Part shown: piece by piece, positions 1-8,324 of the stretch | Layout of the letters: every line of letters begins with the position of its first letter | Position numbering within the stretch: the first letter of the stretch is position 1 | DNA from: Furfurilactobacillus rossiae DSM 15814 | GTDB lineage: Bacteria > Bacillota > Bacilli > Lactobacillales > Lactobacillaceae | Direction: 5' to 3' | Assembly (NCBI RefSeq): GCF_000428925.1 | Contig: NZ_AUAW01000020.1 | Coordinates: 1-47,975 of the forward strand | DNA: 47,975 nucleotides | The notes under the pieces: generated by a model | Databases searched by the model: none | Seen by the model: the letters and a program-made list of their open reading frames with translations, nothing else | Told to the model about the DNA's origin: nothing | Position numbers and translations under genes: made by a program

Positions 1-175
1 GAACATGGCAAACTCCAGCACTAGGTGCAGTGCATCCTTTACGGACACGAGGTAACTCCTTTCCATCAGATTCTGCGGCAATACGGTAAAAAATTCTTAC
101 CCCATTAGCACCATCTTCTTTCAGACGTATAAATACGCCAGAGTCACCACCGTCTTCACTTCTCGGTAACAAAAA
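1..175 (-). CDS. Unrecognised open frame running off the left edge
   Basis: An open minus-strand frame follows an in-frame TAA at 176-178 and continues to base 1. It encodes a basic/acidic mixed stretch (…SGVFIRLKED…RIFYRIAAES…) of about 58 residues. No good ribosome binding site is visible; the only early start candidate is TTG at 170-172. It could be the N-terminus or an internal remnant of a gene lying to the left. I do not recognise the family, and the reading may be chance. Confidence 0.2.
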
Positions 176-348
176 TTATAGCAAATCAGGCACGACGGTT
201 CCCTCGATTTAGATGAGGTTTCCATGCCGCTTTCATGAGAAAGTCAGTAAGATGATAGCATCTATAAATGTTGTTATATCAGTCGATTGAACGATTTGTT
301 TTTACATGAATCATCCAATTGTACTGACTCTTTTTAGGATGAACATGT

Positions 349-472
349 TATAATGACAACGTAAAAAGGATGCCACTGGAGATGACATCCTACCGATCCG
401 CAAAAGCGGTGGTGTGTTGCGTTAACGAGCACTCGTCAACTTCCCAAAGTATACGACGACTGCTCGTTTTTT
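349..472 (+). ncRNA. Candidate small RNA with own promoter and terminator
   Basis: An extended -10 (TGTTATAAT, with TATAAT at 349-354) is followed by about 110 nt with no open frame. The predicted transcript, from about 361, has a short hairpin (ggatg…catcc), a CCGC-AAAA-GCGG hairpin, and an intrinsic terminator whose arms AACGAGCACTCGTC (424-437) and GACGACTGCTCGTT (455-468) run into T6. The layout resembles antisense RNAs of par/Fst-like type I toxin-antitoxin loci. No toxin-sized membrane peptide was found on the opposite strand, so the role is unknown. Confidence 0.45.
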
Positions 473-530
473 ACGTTAACAGCAGGCCATAATGACTGCT
501 GGTATCAACACACCTACTCACTTTTTAGAT

Positions 531-713
531 GAGTGGAGTCGACCGGCAACAGAGTTCCGTGTCGACACACCTCAATGGGCGCGGTCTTAGCCCATCAAGG
601 TGTGTGGGACGAGCTTCGAGACGTATTTTGGCTCGAAGTCGAGTTGAAGACTGCGATTTTCAGCAGGCTGAAACGGTCCTCACGGAACGGCGTTGCCGGT
701 CGGCGTAACGGAC
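531..713 (+). repeat. Structured repeat family A, copy A1
   Basis: First of five copies of a roughly 180-bp noncoding repeat. The outer stem gaccggcaac (541-550) pairs perfectly with gttgccggtc (692-701). Next come gttccgtg/cacggaac, then a long arm acacacct…tgggc/gccca…aggtgtgt capped by a loop, then a tcgagac…ggctcga hairpin. The conserved unpaired words gggacga and cggcgtaacgg are present. An 81-codon frame across it is accidental, because other copies do not conserve it. This is the only A copy with no B element upstream. It is followed by another hairpin-rich stretch and a terminator. Confidence 0.75.
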
Positions 714-857
714 ATGCTGCTAGCTCAATGAGCCAGCCTCAATCCACACAGATATTAAATATGCACTTTCAGCCATAAAATTCTGACTTCTGCGCATCCC
801 ACATTTGCATTCATCTCAATAAGATGTTAGTGTATTTACATGCGATGAGTCGAGATC

Positions 858-1062
858 AGCCAGACGGCAGTAATGTCGTTCCTCTGCGGAGGCTAGTGGC
901 TATCGAAGCCGGGGGCACGTTTTTCCTTCGTATAAGGAGTGCTTGATCGTTCGTGTTGTGGAACACGGCGGCCCACCCACCGACTACTAATTGGGTGCCG
1001 GTACTCAGTTCTTCGTGATTGAAGAACCCCTCAAGTCTGGGAGGTATACCAGACACGCCAAA
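858..1062. ncRNA. Hairpin-rich noncoding segment downstream of A1
   Basis: No credible gene lies here. Many short perfect hairpins follow one another: cctc-tgcg-gagg, cgtgtt-gtgg-aacacg, gttcttc-gtgatt-gaagaac and ctgg…ccag. The segment leads directly into the terminator at 1068-1097. It may be the 3' part of one long structured transcript that begins with A1, or a separate RNA. It does not match families A or B by eye, and I cannot assign it to a known RNA class. Confidence 0.35.
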
Positions 1063-1067
1063 CTAAC

Positions 1068-1097
1068 TTCTATCATTTATGATAGAAGCTTTTTTTT
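1068..1097 (+). terminator. Intrinsic terminator after the structured region
   Basis: The arms cttctatcat and atgatagaag pair and are followed by a run of eight T. No protein gene ends upstream on this strand, so the terminator most likely closes a noncoding transcript from the 531-1062 region. Confidence 0.8.
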
Positions 1098-1225
1098 GCC
1101 CATTTTTTGAGTGCTTGAGTTAAGCATTCAAAAAGGGAGAAGTTGGCGAGTATGCTACACTAATAGGTAAGGAGTGCGGCCTGAGCACTAAGTAATCGCT
1201 AAGCCGCACACAGAGGAGGGCACAC

Positions 1226-1606
1226 ATGGAATTAAGCACATTGCATCACATCGCAATCGTCGTTTCAAACTACACGAAGGCCAAGGATTTTTACATCACG
1301 AAGCTTGGTTTTCAGATGGTCAGTGAATATGACCGTCCAATTAAACATGATACCGTGATCATGCTTTGTGCCGGCAACGTTCAATTGGAACTCTTTGTGC
1401 GCCCAAATAGTCCGGCACGGTTAACGTATCCAGAGGCGCTGGGATTACGCCACATCGCTTTTATGGTGAAAGATGTGTCGCAAACGGTGATTGAGTTAGC
1501 TGAACTGGGTGTAAAGTCTGAACCGATTCGTCATGACGAGTTCACTGGGAAGGCAATGACGTTTATTCACGACCCTGATGGGCAGCCAATTGAGTTGCAT
1601 GAGTAG
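1226..1606 (+). CDS. VOC-family (glyoxalase-like) metalloprotein
   Basis: A single-unit vicinal-oxygen-chelate protein of 126 aa, the usual size for GloA2/YaeR-like members. The four positions that bind the divalent metal in this fold are visible: H7 or H8 (LHHIAI), E55 (QLELF), H76 (LRHIAF) and E123 (PIELHE). Reading is set by the strong GGAGGG upstream of ATG 1226. The substrate is unknown; the family includes lactoylglutathione lyases and fosfomycin-type enzymes, and a methylglyoxal-detoxifying role is only a guess. Its last 44 bases overlap the convergent acetyltransferase gene. Confidence 0.85.
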   Translation: MELSTLHHIAIVVSNYTKAKDFYITKLGFQMVSEYDRPIKHDTVIMLCAGNVQLELFVRPNSPARLTYPEALGLRHIAFMVKDVSQTVIELAELGVKSEPIRHDEFTGKAMTFIHDPDGQPIELHE

Positions 1607-2042
1607 TTGCCAATGGTTCGTGAACCATCTTGATGTGTGGTGTGTGGTTGAATAAGAACACATCGCCCACAGCGTGAAAATCAAATTTTGTATATAAACC
1701 CTGAACCTGTTCTTGGGCTTCAATTTCGACGGGGAGATTGCTGAAGTGATCATTCAATACTTGCATGATCTGTTCGAGTAGCAACCGTCCGTAACCTTGT
1801 CCACGAACTTCGGGAATCGACAGCACGCGGCCAAACGTCACGTGCTTTTCTTCTGTGAAAATTCGTGCGTATGCAACAAGACGACCATTTTCGTAATCCA
1901 TTAAATGTAGTGCTGCTTTGTCATGCTCATCGACTTCTTGATAAATTCGGTTTTGATCGACCACAAAGGTCTGGATTCGTGCATAGAAGATGTCGTATAA
2001 TTCATTTGGAGTGAGTTCTGGAAACCGTTTTAATTGCCACAT
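1563..2042 (-). CDS. elaA: ElaA-like GNAT acetyltransferase
   Basis: A 159-aa acetyl-CoA-dependent N-acetyltransferase. The N-terminus (MWQLKRFPELTPNELYDI) with FVVDQ…Y.E.DEHD is typical of the ElaA group. The acetyl-CoA loop appears as RVLSIPEVRGQGYGRLLL at about residues 72-89, followed by …LYTKFDF. The body of the family ends near HIKMV; here about 20 extra residues read through the 3' end of the convergent VOC gene, so the tail is probably an acquired extension. It is divergent from the MarR gene across 74 bp that hold a palindrome. The substrate is unknown. Confidence 0.85.
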   Translation of the reverse strand: MWQLKRFPELTPNELYDIFYARIQTFVVDQNRIYQEVDEHDKAALHLMDYENGRLVAYARIFTEEKHVTFGRVLSIPEVRGQGYGRLLLEQIMQVLNDHFSNLPVEIEAQEQVQGLYTKFDFHAVGDVFLFNHTPHIKMVHEPLATTHATQLAAHQGRE

Positions 2043-2090
2043 AGTGTTACTTCTTTCGTTATTAATGGCATTTAGTATAGTTTTATTTTA

Positions 2091-2102
2091 TTGCAAATGC
2101 AA
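2091..2102. promoter_or_regulatory. Palindrome in the elaA-marR divergent promoter region
   Basis: TTGCAAATGCAA is a perfect inverted repeat (TTGCA-AA-TGCAA) placed 14 bp before the MarR-family start codon, in an AT-rich stretch between two divergent genes. The position suits an autoregulatory MarR operator. This is inferred from placement and symmetry only. Confidence 0.45.
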
Positions 2103-2116
2103 CAAGGGGTTTAAAA

Positions 2117-2524
2117 ATGATTGATGAATTAAGACAAATCGGTACCTTTTCACGGCGTGCTACGGCGAGTGCCAATCACGAATTCGCATCTCAAGGACTG
2201 AACAATAATCGTTTTCAATATCTACTACGGATTTGTGAACGGCCTGGGCTCTTTTTTGATGCTTTGGCAGCCGATATGGCAGTAGATCGCACAACGAGCT
2301 TTCGGGCGGTTCAAAAATTGATCGCGGAAGGTTACGTCGAGAAACGGCCGGACGCGGTTAACAAAAAAGTTCGGCGGTTATTTCCAACAGAGAAGGCCAC
2401 AGCACTATATCCAACCATTCATCAATTTGAAGCAGGGGTAGCTGACCGGACAATTGGGTCGTTAACCCCCGGGGAGCAGCAACTATTAGCGGAGCTACTA
2501 ACTAAAATTAATGCACAACTTTAA
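2117..2524 (+). CDS. MarR-family transcriptional regulator
   Basis: A 135-aa winged-helix regulator. The recognition-helix region reads FFDALAADMAVDRTTSFRAVQKL at about residues 48-70. The wing follows, with EGYVEKRPDAVNKKVRRLFPT giving the basic β-hairpin typical of MarR. The length fits the family. Ribosome binding site AAGGGG precedes ATG 2117. It is divergently transcribed from the ElaA-like acetyltransferase, the common arrangement for a MarR protein that controls its neighbour and itself. The ligand is unknown. A strong terminator follows. Confidence 0.85.
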   Translation: MIDELRQIGTFSRRATASANHEFASQGLNNNRFQYLLRICERPGLFFDALAADMAVDRTTSFRAVQKLIAEGYVEKRPDAVNKKVRRLFPTEKATALYPTIHQFEAGVADRTIGSLTPGEQQLLAELLTKINAQL

Positions 2525-2553
2525 ATTTCTAGAACCAAATATAGACTAAACGA

Positions 2554-2604
2554 ACGGCGTTACGATTTTGCATTCCTGATATGCAAAATCGTAACGCCGT
2601 TTTA
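2554..2604 (+). terminator. Long perfect-stem terminator after marR
   Basis: A 21-bp stem (aacggcgttacgattttgca pairing with its complement) with a 7-nt loop is followed by TTT. It can serve both strands, closing marR on + and the truncated rgg on -. Confidence 0.8.
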
Positions 2605-2651
2605 TCTATCATTGAATTAGTTTACATAAATCAAACTCTACTATAAGGAAG

Positions 2652-3461
2652 CTACCAGTCACCAGTAATATGATGTTCTCGCATTAGCTGACTCATAATG
2701 TTTAAAGCAACCTGGTTGCCGGCAAAGTGTGCAAATGACCAACCCTGAATGAGATACTGACGGGCTTCTTTATCGTCCCATCCCTTTGTGTAGGCTATGT
2801 TTTCACCCAGGGTAAAATTCAGGGTTTCCATAAACAAGACGGTTTGATGGTCTCGAGCCAGTGCTAAGGCTTGGTGACCGTAACTATTACTTTTATCAAA
2901 CTGACGTTGTTTTGACCAAAAGTTCGTCAGGTTATCCAACATAAATAATGTCCAGTAAAGGTATTTCTCTGTATCTATTCCGTCGAGTAAAGATGCCACT
3001 TGATCAAAATAATAAGCAGCCTGCTTTGGCTGTTCTTTAGAAAGATAGGCAGTACCGAGCTGACATACAGCTAGCAATGCATAAATGCTCTGCTTTTTAT
3101 CTGTGATCTCATCCAAGATTCGATTAAAGTCAAAAATACTAGTGTCAAAGTCATGTGTTAACCACATTGTGGCGTTGATTTTCAAAAAACTATAGTGAAA
3201 TTTGTCTTCATTAGTAAAGAACGACTCACGGTCGATCTTATTGAGCAGGTCTGCCGTACCTTGATAATCAAATACTTCTGTTAGCTGATCGGCCTGCGTT
3301 AATAGCTGTTCTGGTGTCTGCTCGTCTTCAATCATAATGTCGTCCATGGACAGATGTAATCGGTGAACGAGCTTTGTCATAATTTCACTGTTAGGAGCGA
3401 CACTGTCATTTTCAAGTTTACTAATTGTTGCTTGAGTTGTAATTCTCTTTGCCAGCCCAGC
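2652..3461 (-). pseudogene. Rgg/PlcR-type regulator, 5' end missing
   Basis: The frame carries the second half of an HTH_3 domain (…KRITTQATISKLEND…APNSEIM, encoded at about 3450-3385) followed by about 240 residues of TPR-like helices. This is the architecture of Rgg/PlcR peptide-sensing regulators of Firmicutes. The frame is cut by a TAA at 3462-3464, exactly where homology to the HTH ends, so helices 1-2 and the start are gone. Translation from the internal ATG at 3380 would give a 242-aa protein without DNA-binding helices. The sequence beyond the cut belongs to the adhesin frame on the other strand. Confidence 0.75.
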
Positions 3462-3483
3462 TTATGAAGCCGGTTACGCGGCC

Positions 3484-6400
3484 GTGCAAAAAGACTTACA
3501 TCCAATTGTTAAAGCTGGTGAGAGTCCGGTAGGCGATCCTACTAGCGATACGTATCGTTATGAAAATACGAGCACTGTAACCGACAAGCTAACGCCAGTC
3601 TTAACAACGACGAATCCGGATGGTTCAACCGTTTGGACAGTTCATTACAGTAATGCCGATGCAACCAATGCGGTCATTACCATTAAACGAAATGCCAATC
3701 CCCAAGCCCCTGATTTGGGACAGATTACCAGCGTTCAGATCGAAATCGATGATGCCCGGACCGGTAATCAAGTCGCTAATGACGGCGGATCAATGGCTGC
3801 CATTGGTCAGGATAGTAGTGGTCAAGTTGATTACGCGACTAAACTGTCAGGCGCCACAGCTTTAGGTAATGGTGTTTTAGTCACCTATCCAAGTATGCAG
3901 ATCAATAATAATGCCAAGGATGCATCAAAGTTTACGAAGTTAGTCGTCATTGACAACGGCGACGGTTCCTTTAACTATCAGTTTATCCGCGATGCACAAA
4001 GTGTGATTACGACTGCTGTCACAGGGGACCAAACAACGAAAGATGGCACCAGTGCCGGTGATGTGTATCAAGCCGGTTGGGATTACCGTAAATCTTATGT
4101 CAGTGAGATCACACTCGTTCAACGAGTCGCAAAGACTGACTACAACGGTGTGAAAGACACGACAGACAATACGACGAATCGGGTTGTACCTGACCAGACC
4201 TATGCGGGCTTCTTTGGTAATGGGATCGTTGGTGGCAATCAGAGTTTCCTGCAAGTGAAGCCGAATGCGGTGTACGGCAAGGACTACAACACTGTTTCAC
4301 AGACAATTACGTTGCTAGGTAAGTCCACTGCAGAGATTCAGATTGATGCCGCGGGTAAGTTGACGTACACCGTCACGGATATCAATGGTAAGCAAACCGC
4401 ATCTAACTATACTGGTGTTATGACCGCTGGCGATACGGTGACTATTGATAACCAAGAAACCCCAAATGACCAGTTGAAACCGGGATATAAGAATTCCATA
4501 GTAGTGATTACTTATGCTAAGGATGGTTCCGTGAACGTCAGTGAGACTGGGCTTCAGACGGTCATGCAGAATAGTATTGAAGTCGATAACGATGGCAGTG
4601 CCACAACTGACACGACGCCAACCAGTGATTCAACGTCAACGGCACATGCAACGAATTTGAATATGTTGGTTGAAACTAACAATACGAAGACGATGACGGC
4701 TACCGCGGAAGTCGGCAAGGGGAATACGACAGTCGAACCAGACTATATTTCTGAGACATTAGTAGCCTTGAGTGATTTGAATCATAAAGGGGTTGTCTTT
4801 AGTCCTGATACTAAGACTGGTAAAGATGGTGTCAGCAGCGTTTACAACGCTACTCAAAAGACAAATGCAGATGGTTTAAACTTCCAAGGGACAACACCGA
4901 ATCCATTGAAAGCAGACAATAAGACACCGGATGATACGCAAGCGCCAGATGCTTATTTAGGGACACCTTTGAATACCACGACAACGGTACAATACGTTGC
5001 CAGCAACGTTGAAAATGACAAGACCGGTGTAACAGCAGTCGCAGGTTACGATAAAAGCGGCAATGCGCAGGTGGTGATTGACTTGAGTAAAGCTCAGTCC
5101 ACTTCCGTCAGTGATCAGACAAAGGTTGATCCGGCAACAAATGTGGGTTCAGCTATCTTTGATTGGGACGGTTGGTACGCTGCCAACGCTAAGACATTGA
5201 ATGATAATGGTTGGACGTACGACACCAAGACCCAGCAATTGACGTATGACCCAACCGACCCGGCAAAACAACATGACCTGCAACAACAGTTGTATGGGAA
5301 TGGATTTGATCCCAACTGGACGAGTGATGAGCTGGGAAAGGTCACCAGCTTGAAAGATCAGTATGGGGACCTCATGCATCTGACCATCAACAAACAATTG
5401 GCCAATCGGCAAACCGTGAAACAAACAGTTAACTTGGCGGATGTCTTGGGCATCAAGACTCAGTCGTTTACAATCACAACTGCTGACATTAAAACGCAGG
5501 TCCAGGAAGGCAACAATCAAGGCATTACGGTTGATCAGTTAAAGACGTTTGCCAATGGGAGTGACCGTACCTTTACCAGTACGCAAGTTGACTTGCCTGA
5601 TGGTTTTGATTCGATCACGGTTAAGGCTGACGGATCGATTGTGGTGAAGTTGAAGACGGATGCGAAGGCGGGCACCGTAAATAGGGCCTTGCCACTGTCC
5701 TTTATTACGGATGATCCGCAGACTGATGGAGATGTCTTAAACAACGAGGATGATAAAAAGGCGGCTTCTAGTCTAACTTTGGATCTCAACTTCAAGTCTG
5801 GAATCGCAATTAAGTATTATCTTGAAGGCACGACAACGGTTGTACCAGGATCAAGCACGTTGAAACAGTCTGCCACGGGTTCCGTGGGCGATAAGTATTC
5901 TGAGACCGCGCCAACGATCAGCGGTTATACGTTGACCAGTGCCAAGACGGTTTCGGGCACCTATGGGAGCACACCAACAGATGTGATCTTCTACTACAAG
6001 GCAGATACAAGCACGGTAACGGTTAACTACTACGTGAAAGGGACCACGACTAAGATTACCGACAGTAAAACCCTCAACGGAAATGTTGGCGACAGTTATA
6101 CCAGTCAGGCCGCAACCGTAACTGGTTATACCTTAGTGGCAACCCCAACTAATGCCAGTGGTACTTATGCGACAGGTGGTTCAACCGTGGATTACTATTA
6201 CACCGTGGATTACAAGACCGTACCTGTTACGCCAGCCGGTACGCCAATTACGGGCGTCACACCGCCGACAGGCACGGGGACGCCGGGTGAACCGGTATCG
6301 CCACATGGTGGGCTACCGACTATTCCTGGTTACACCGTTACGAAGACACCAAATGTGCCGGATAAACCGGGTAATGTGAACGTCGTGTATACACCGCAGA

Positions 6401-7101
6401 CTGAAACGGTCGTGGTGAACTACTACTTGCAAGGGACGACGACACCGATTACGAGTTCGGTGACGTTAAGTGGTCCGTTTGGAAGCAACTATCAAGCTGC
6501 ACCTGCTAATGTGGCGGGGTATACGCTGGTTGCGACACCAAATAATGCCAGTGGGACTTACGGTGTGACGAATGGTGCGGTCAATTACTACTACGTTGAG
6601 GACGCGACTGTAGTGCCAGTTGATCAGCATGGACACACGCTTCCGAATGTACCAGTGAAGCAAGTCACAGGTGTGCCGGGACAGCAGGTACCAGTCAGCG
6701 AATTGCCACAAGTGCCTGGTTATACGCCAGTAGTGACCGTGGTGACGATACCCGGGAAGCCAGCACAAGTTGAGGTGACCTATGTACCAGTTGCTGTACC
6801 GACTGAAAAGCCGAAGCCAGCAGAACCGCAACAACCAAGTGCACCACAGTCAGTGGCAACACCGATTAAAGTAGCGATGCCGGAGACGATAACGCCGCAA
6901 AAGACTGCACCAACTGTTGTTCACGCAGTAACTAAAGTGACTCAGCTAGTTCAAAAGTCTCAATCGGCTTCTGAAACTGACAAACCAGTGACATTACCAC
7001 ACACTGGTGAGCGAGACTCAATGTTGATGGCGATTGCGGGAATTAGTTTGATGGTAAGCGGCTTTATCTTTATTGGCGTCCGAAAGTACCGTCAAAATTA
7101 G
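3484..7101 (+). CDS. Large MucBP/LPXTG surface adhesin, 5'-truncated
   Basis: A 1205-residue frame of a cell-wall adhesin. Residues 1-770 form a long β-rich, Thr/Asp-rich region of unknown fold. MucBP repeats start with a YY.(E/K/Q)GTTT signature at about 775, 845 and 976, alternating with Mub-B2-like units at about 908 and 1040. A Pro-rich wall spacer, the sortase motif LPHTGE (1171-1176), a membrane helix and the tail RKYRQN complete it. There is no signal peptide. GTG 3484 has no ribosome binding site, and the frame is open further upstream (…PAYEAGYAAV) until the junction near 3450-3460. It is therefore probably not expressed or exported as it stands. Confidence 0.8.
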   Translation: MQKDLHPIVKAGESPVGDPTSDTYRYENTSTVTDKLTPVLTTTNPDGSTVWTVHYSNADATNAVITIKRNANPQAPDLGQITSVQIEIDDARTGNQVANDGGSMAAIGQDSSGQVDYATKLSGATALGNGVLVTYPSMQINNNAKDASKFTKLVVIDNGDGSFNYQFIRDAQSVITTAVTGDQTTKDGTSAGDVYQAGWDYRKSYVSEITLVQRVAKTDYNGVKDTTDNTTNRVVPDQTYAGFFGNGIVGGNQSFLQVKPNAVYGKDYNTVSQTITLLGKSTAEIQIDAAGKLTYTVTDINGKQTASNYTGVMTAGDTVTIDNQETPNDQLKPGYKNSIVVITYAKDGSVNVSETGLQTVMQNSIEVDNDGSATTDTTPTSDSTSTAHATNLNMLVETNNTKTMTATAEVGKGNTTVEPDYISETLVALSDLNHKGVVFSPDTKTGKDGVSSVYNATQKTNADGLNFQGTTPNPLKADNKTPDDTQAPDAYLGTPLNTTTTVQYVASNVENDKTGVTAVAGYDKSGNAQVVIDLSKAQSTSVSDQTKVDPATNVGSAIFDWDGWYAANAKTLNDNGWTYDTKTQQLTYDPTDPAKQHDLQQQLYGNGFDPNWTSDELGKVTSLKDQYGDLMHLTINKQLANRQTVKQTVNLADVLGIKTQSFTITTADIKTQVQEGNNQGITVDQLKTFANGSDRTFTSTQVDLPDGFDSITVKADGSIVVKLKTDAKAGTVNRALPLSFITDDPQTDGDVLNNEDDKKAASSLTLDLNFKSGIAIKYYLEGTTTVVPGSSTLKQSATGSVGDKYSETAPTISGYTLTSAKTVSGTYGSTPTDVIFYYKADTSTVTVNYYVKGTTTKITDSKTLNGNVGDSYTSQAATVTGYTLVATPTNASGTYATGGSTVDYYYTVDYKTVPVTPAGTPITGVTPPTGTGTPGEPVSPHGGLPTIPGYTVTKTPNVPDKPGNVNVVYTPQTETVVVNYYLQGTTTPITSSVTLSGPFGSNYQAAPANVAGYTLVATPNNASGTYGVTNGAVNYYYVEDATVVPVDQHGHTLPNVPVKQVTGVPGQQVPVSELPQVPGYTPVVTVVTIPGKPAQVEVTYVPVAVPTEKPKPAEPQQPSAPQSVATPIKVAMPETITPQKTAPTVVHAVTKVTQLVQKSQSASETDKPVTLPHTGERDSMLMAIAGISLMVSGFIFIGVRKYRQN

Positions 7102-7127
7102 TTAAAAAGTTAGAAATCATGATCGAA

Positions 7128-7181
7128 AAAGACGATGTCAGAAATTGAAGGTGAGTAACTTCAATTTCTGACATCGTCTTT
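7128..7181 (+). terminator. Terminator after the adhesin
   Basis: aaagacgatgtcagaaattg pairs with its complement across a gtgag-containing loop and ends in TTTGATTTT. The stem is nearly perfect over about 22 bp. It could act in both directions. Confidence 0.8.
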
Positions 7182-7248
7182 GATTTTCTGGAAGTATTCG
7201 ACTGTTTTTAAAACATCGGTCGGTTTAATGAGTTTGATTTAAGAATGA

Positions 7249-7473
7249 CTATTTAGAGGATCGATTAAGTGCATGAATTAACGCGTCAATGCGTCCATTG
7301 CGATTTGAGAAAATGTCAGCTGTTTCGAATTGTCGCCAATTTTCCTCTTGATAATATTTAAGTGTGCCGTCTAATCCACGTTTTATGAGCTGTTCTTTAA
7401 ACTCTTTTGGCGCAGTTGGAGATTCAAGGATTCTCTTAATATCGAGTTGTTTTTGTTCTTCTTGATGAGTCAT
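7249..7473 (-). CDS. Small hypothetical protein (74 aa)
   Basis: I choose ATG 7473 (MTHQEEQKQ…) because a clear GGAGG lies 8 nt upstream; a longer frame starting at 7497 has no such site. The product is soluble, charged and probably helical, with RILESPTAPKEFKEQLIKRG in the middle. No family is recognised. It starts 26 bp after the stop of the 216-aa membrane protein on the same strand, so the two probably form an operon. The pair sits in AT-rich DNA next to the rearranged rgg/adhesin locus. Confidence 0.6.
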   Translation of the reverse strand: MTHQEEQKQLDIKRILESPTAPKEFKEQLIKRGLDGTLKYYQEENWRQFETADIFSNRNGRIDALIHALNRSSK

Positions 7474-7499
7474 AATCGTGACCTCCACGTTCACCATTC

Positions 7500-8150
7500 C
7501 TAATCAGCTAGTATATGCCTAAATTCTTTTAGTCCTTCGCTGTAAGCAATGAGCACCTTTTCAATGTCTGGTAGCTGGTAAAATGTTGTTAACGTTACAG
7601 TACATTCGGTTCGTACATAATCCTTATTAATCATATTCGCTTTAAAGTAAAATGCAAAGTGATTCATCTTGAGAAGCGTTAGATTCATATTTGAATTAAT
7701 ACTTGCAAATTCCCGTATCGCCTGTTTGGAGTCGCTAACTCTCGCATCATCATACTGCAATTCTTTGAGAATTCTTTTGTATCGTGAAATTGTAAATAGG
7801 AGACTATCCCTTAGCTTTTGATTGTAGTATTTCGAGGCTTCCAATGTATACACGTTTTCTTTATCTTTAAGCATTAGTTGGGAATTTTTGAGTGAGTCTT
7901 GGTACGAACTTTTTGTGATGTTGAGTTGGGTGAGAGCAATCATGATACCGACGATGGTAACTAATGAAACTAATGGACGCAAAAGGATATTCAGCAGATC
8001 AAAAGTGTGTCCTACGTTAAAATGTTTAAAAACCAATTCATCAACGAGTATACCCCCGGTTAAAGAAATGATTGTTTCTAATATGTCTTTAGTTGTCATT
8101 CTTCTTATTCTGTTAAATAGTTTAGTATGTTTTTGTTTTTTCACAGGCAA
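7500..8150 (-). CDS. Membrane protein of unknown function (216 aa)
   Basis: A basic N-terminus (KKQKHTKLFNRIRR) is followed by a hydrophobic region at about residues 24-75 that probably makes two membrane helices (…ILLRPLVSLVTIVGIMIAL…). The remaining 140 residues are soluble and helical, with a charged, coiled-coil-like start (SSYQDSLKNSQLMLKDKENV). The layout of short membrane anchor plus cytoplasmic helical domain recalls DUF4760-like and some phage-defence proteins, but no motif supports a function. It is co-directional with the 74-aa gene. Base composition is visibly AT-richer than neighbouring operons. Confidence 0.65.
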   Translation of the reverse strand: MPVKKQKHTKLFNRIRRMTTKDILETIISLTGGILVDELVFKHFNVGHTFDLLNILLRPLVSLVTIVGIMIALTQLNITKSSYQDSLKNSQLMLKDKENVYTLEASKYYNQKLRDSLLFTISRYKRILKELQYDDARVSDSKQAIREFASINSNMNLTLLKMNHFAFYFKANMINKDYVRTECTVTLTTFYQLPDIEKVLIAYSEGLKEFRHILAD

Positions 8151-8270
8151 TTCTCCGTTTTAAACATGTCATTACTTCCAACATACGCAAACGAACTAAG
8201 CTTTATTTTTCAATAGAGGATTTTTTCGATTTTATAGTAGTGAAATACAATAAACAGACACTCGACAACA

Positions 8271-8321
8271 AAAATAATCAGCAGAACTCATATCAATTTT
8301 GAATGAGTTCTGCTGATTATT
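8271..8321. terminator. Long bidirectional-type terminator
   Basis: aaaataatcagcagaactca pairs with tgagttctgctgattattt around an AT-rich loop. It lies just beyond the stop of the 57-aa minus-strand gene and upstream of the 216-aa gene, so it mainly insulates the accessory pair from the operon to its right. Confidence 0.75.
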
Positions 8322-8324
8322 TAG

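Noticed and set aside
533-778. 81-codon open frame on +
   Set aside because: It runs through structured repeat A1. The other four A copies have base changes and indels that do not keep the frame, whereas the stems are kept.
856-1056. 66-codon open frame on - starting at GTG
   Set aside because: No ribosome binding site, no family resemblance, and the DNA is packed with hairpins leading to a plus-strand terminator.
5149-5520. Open frames antisense to the adhesin
   Set aside because: The adhesin frame shows consistent domain structure; the antisense frames are Cys/Ser-rich shadows of its codon use.
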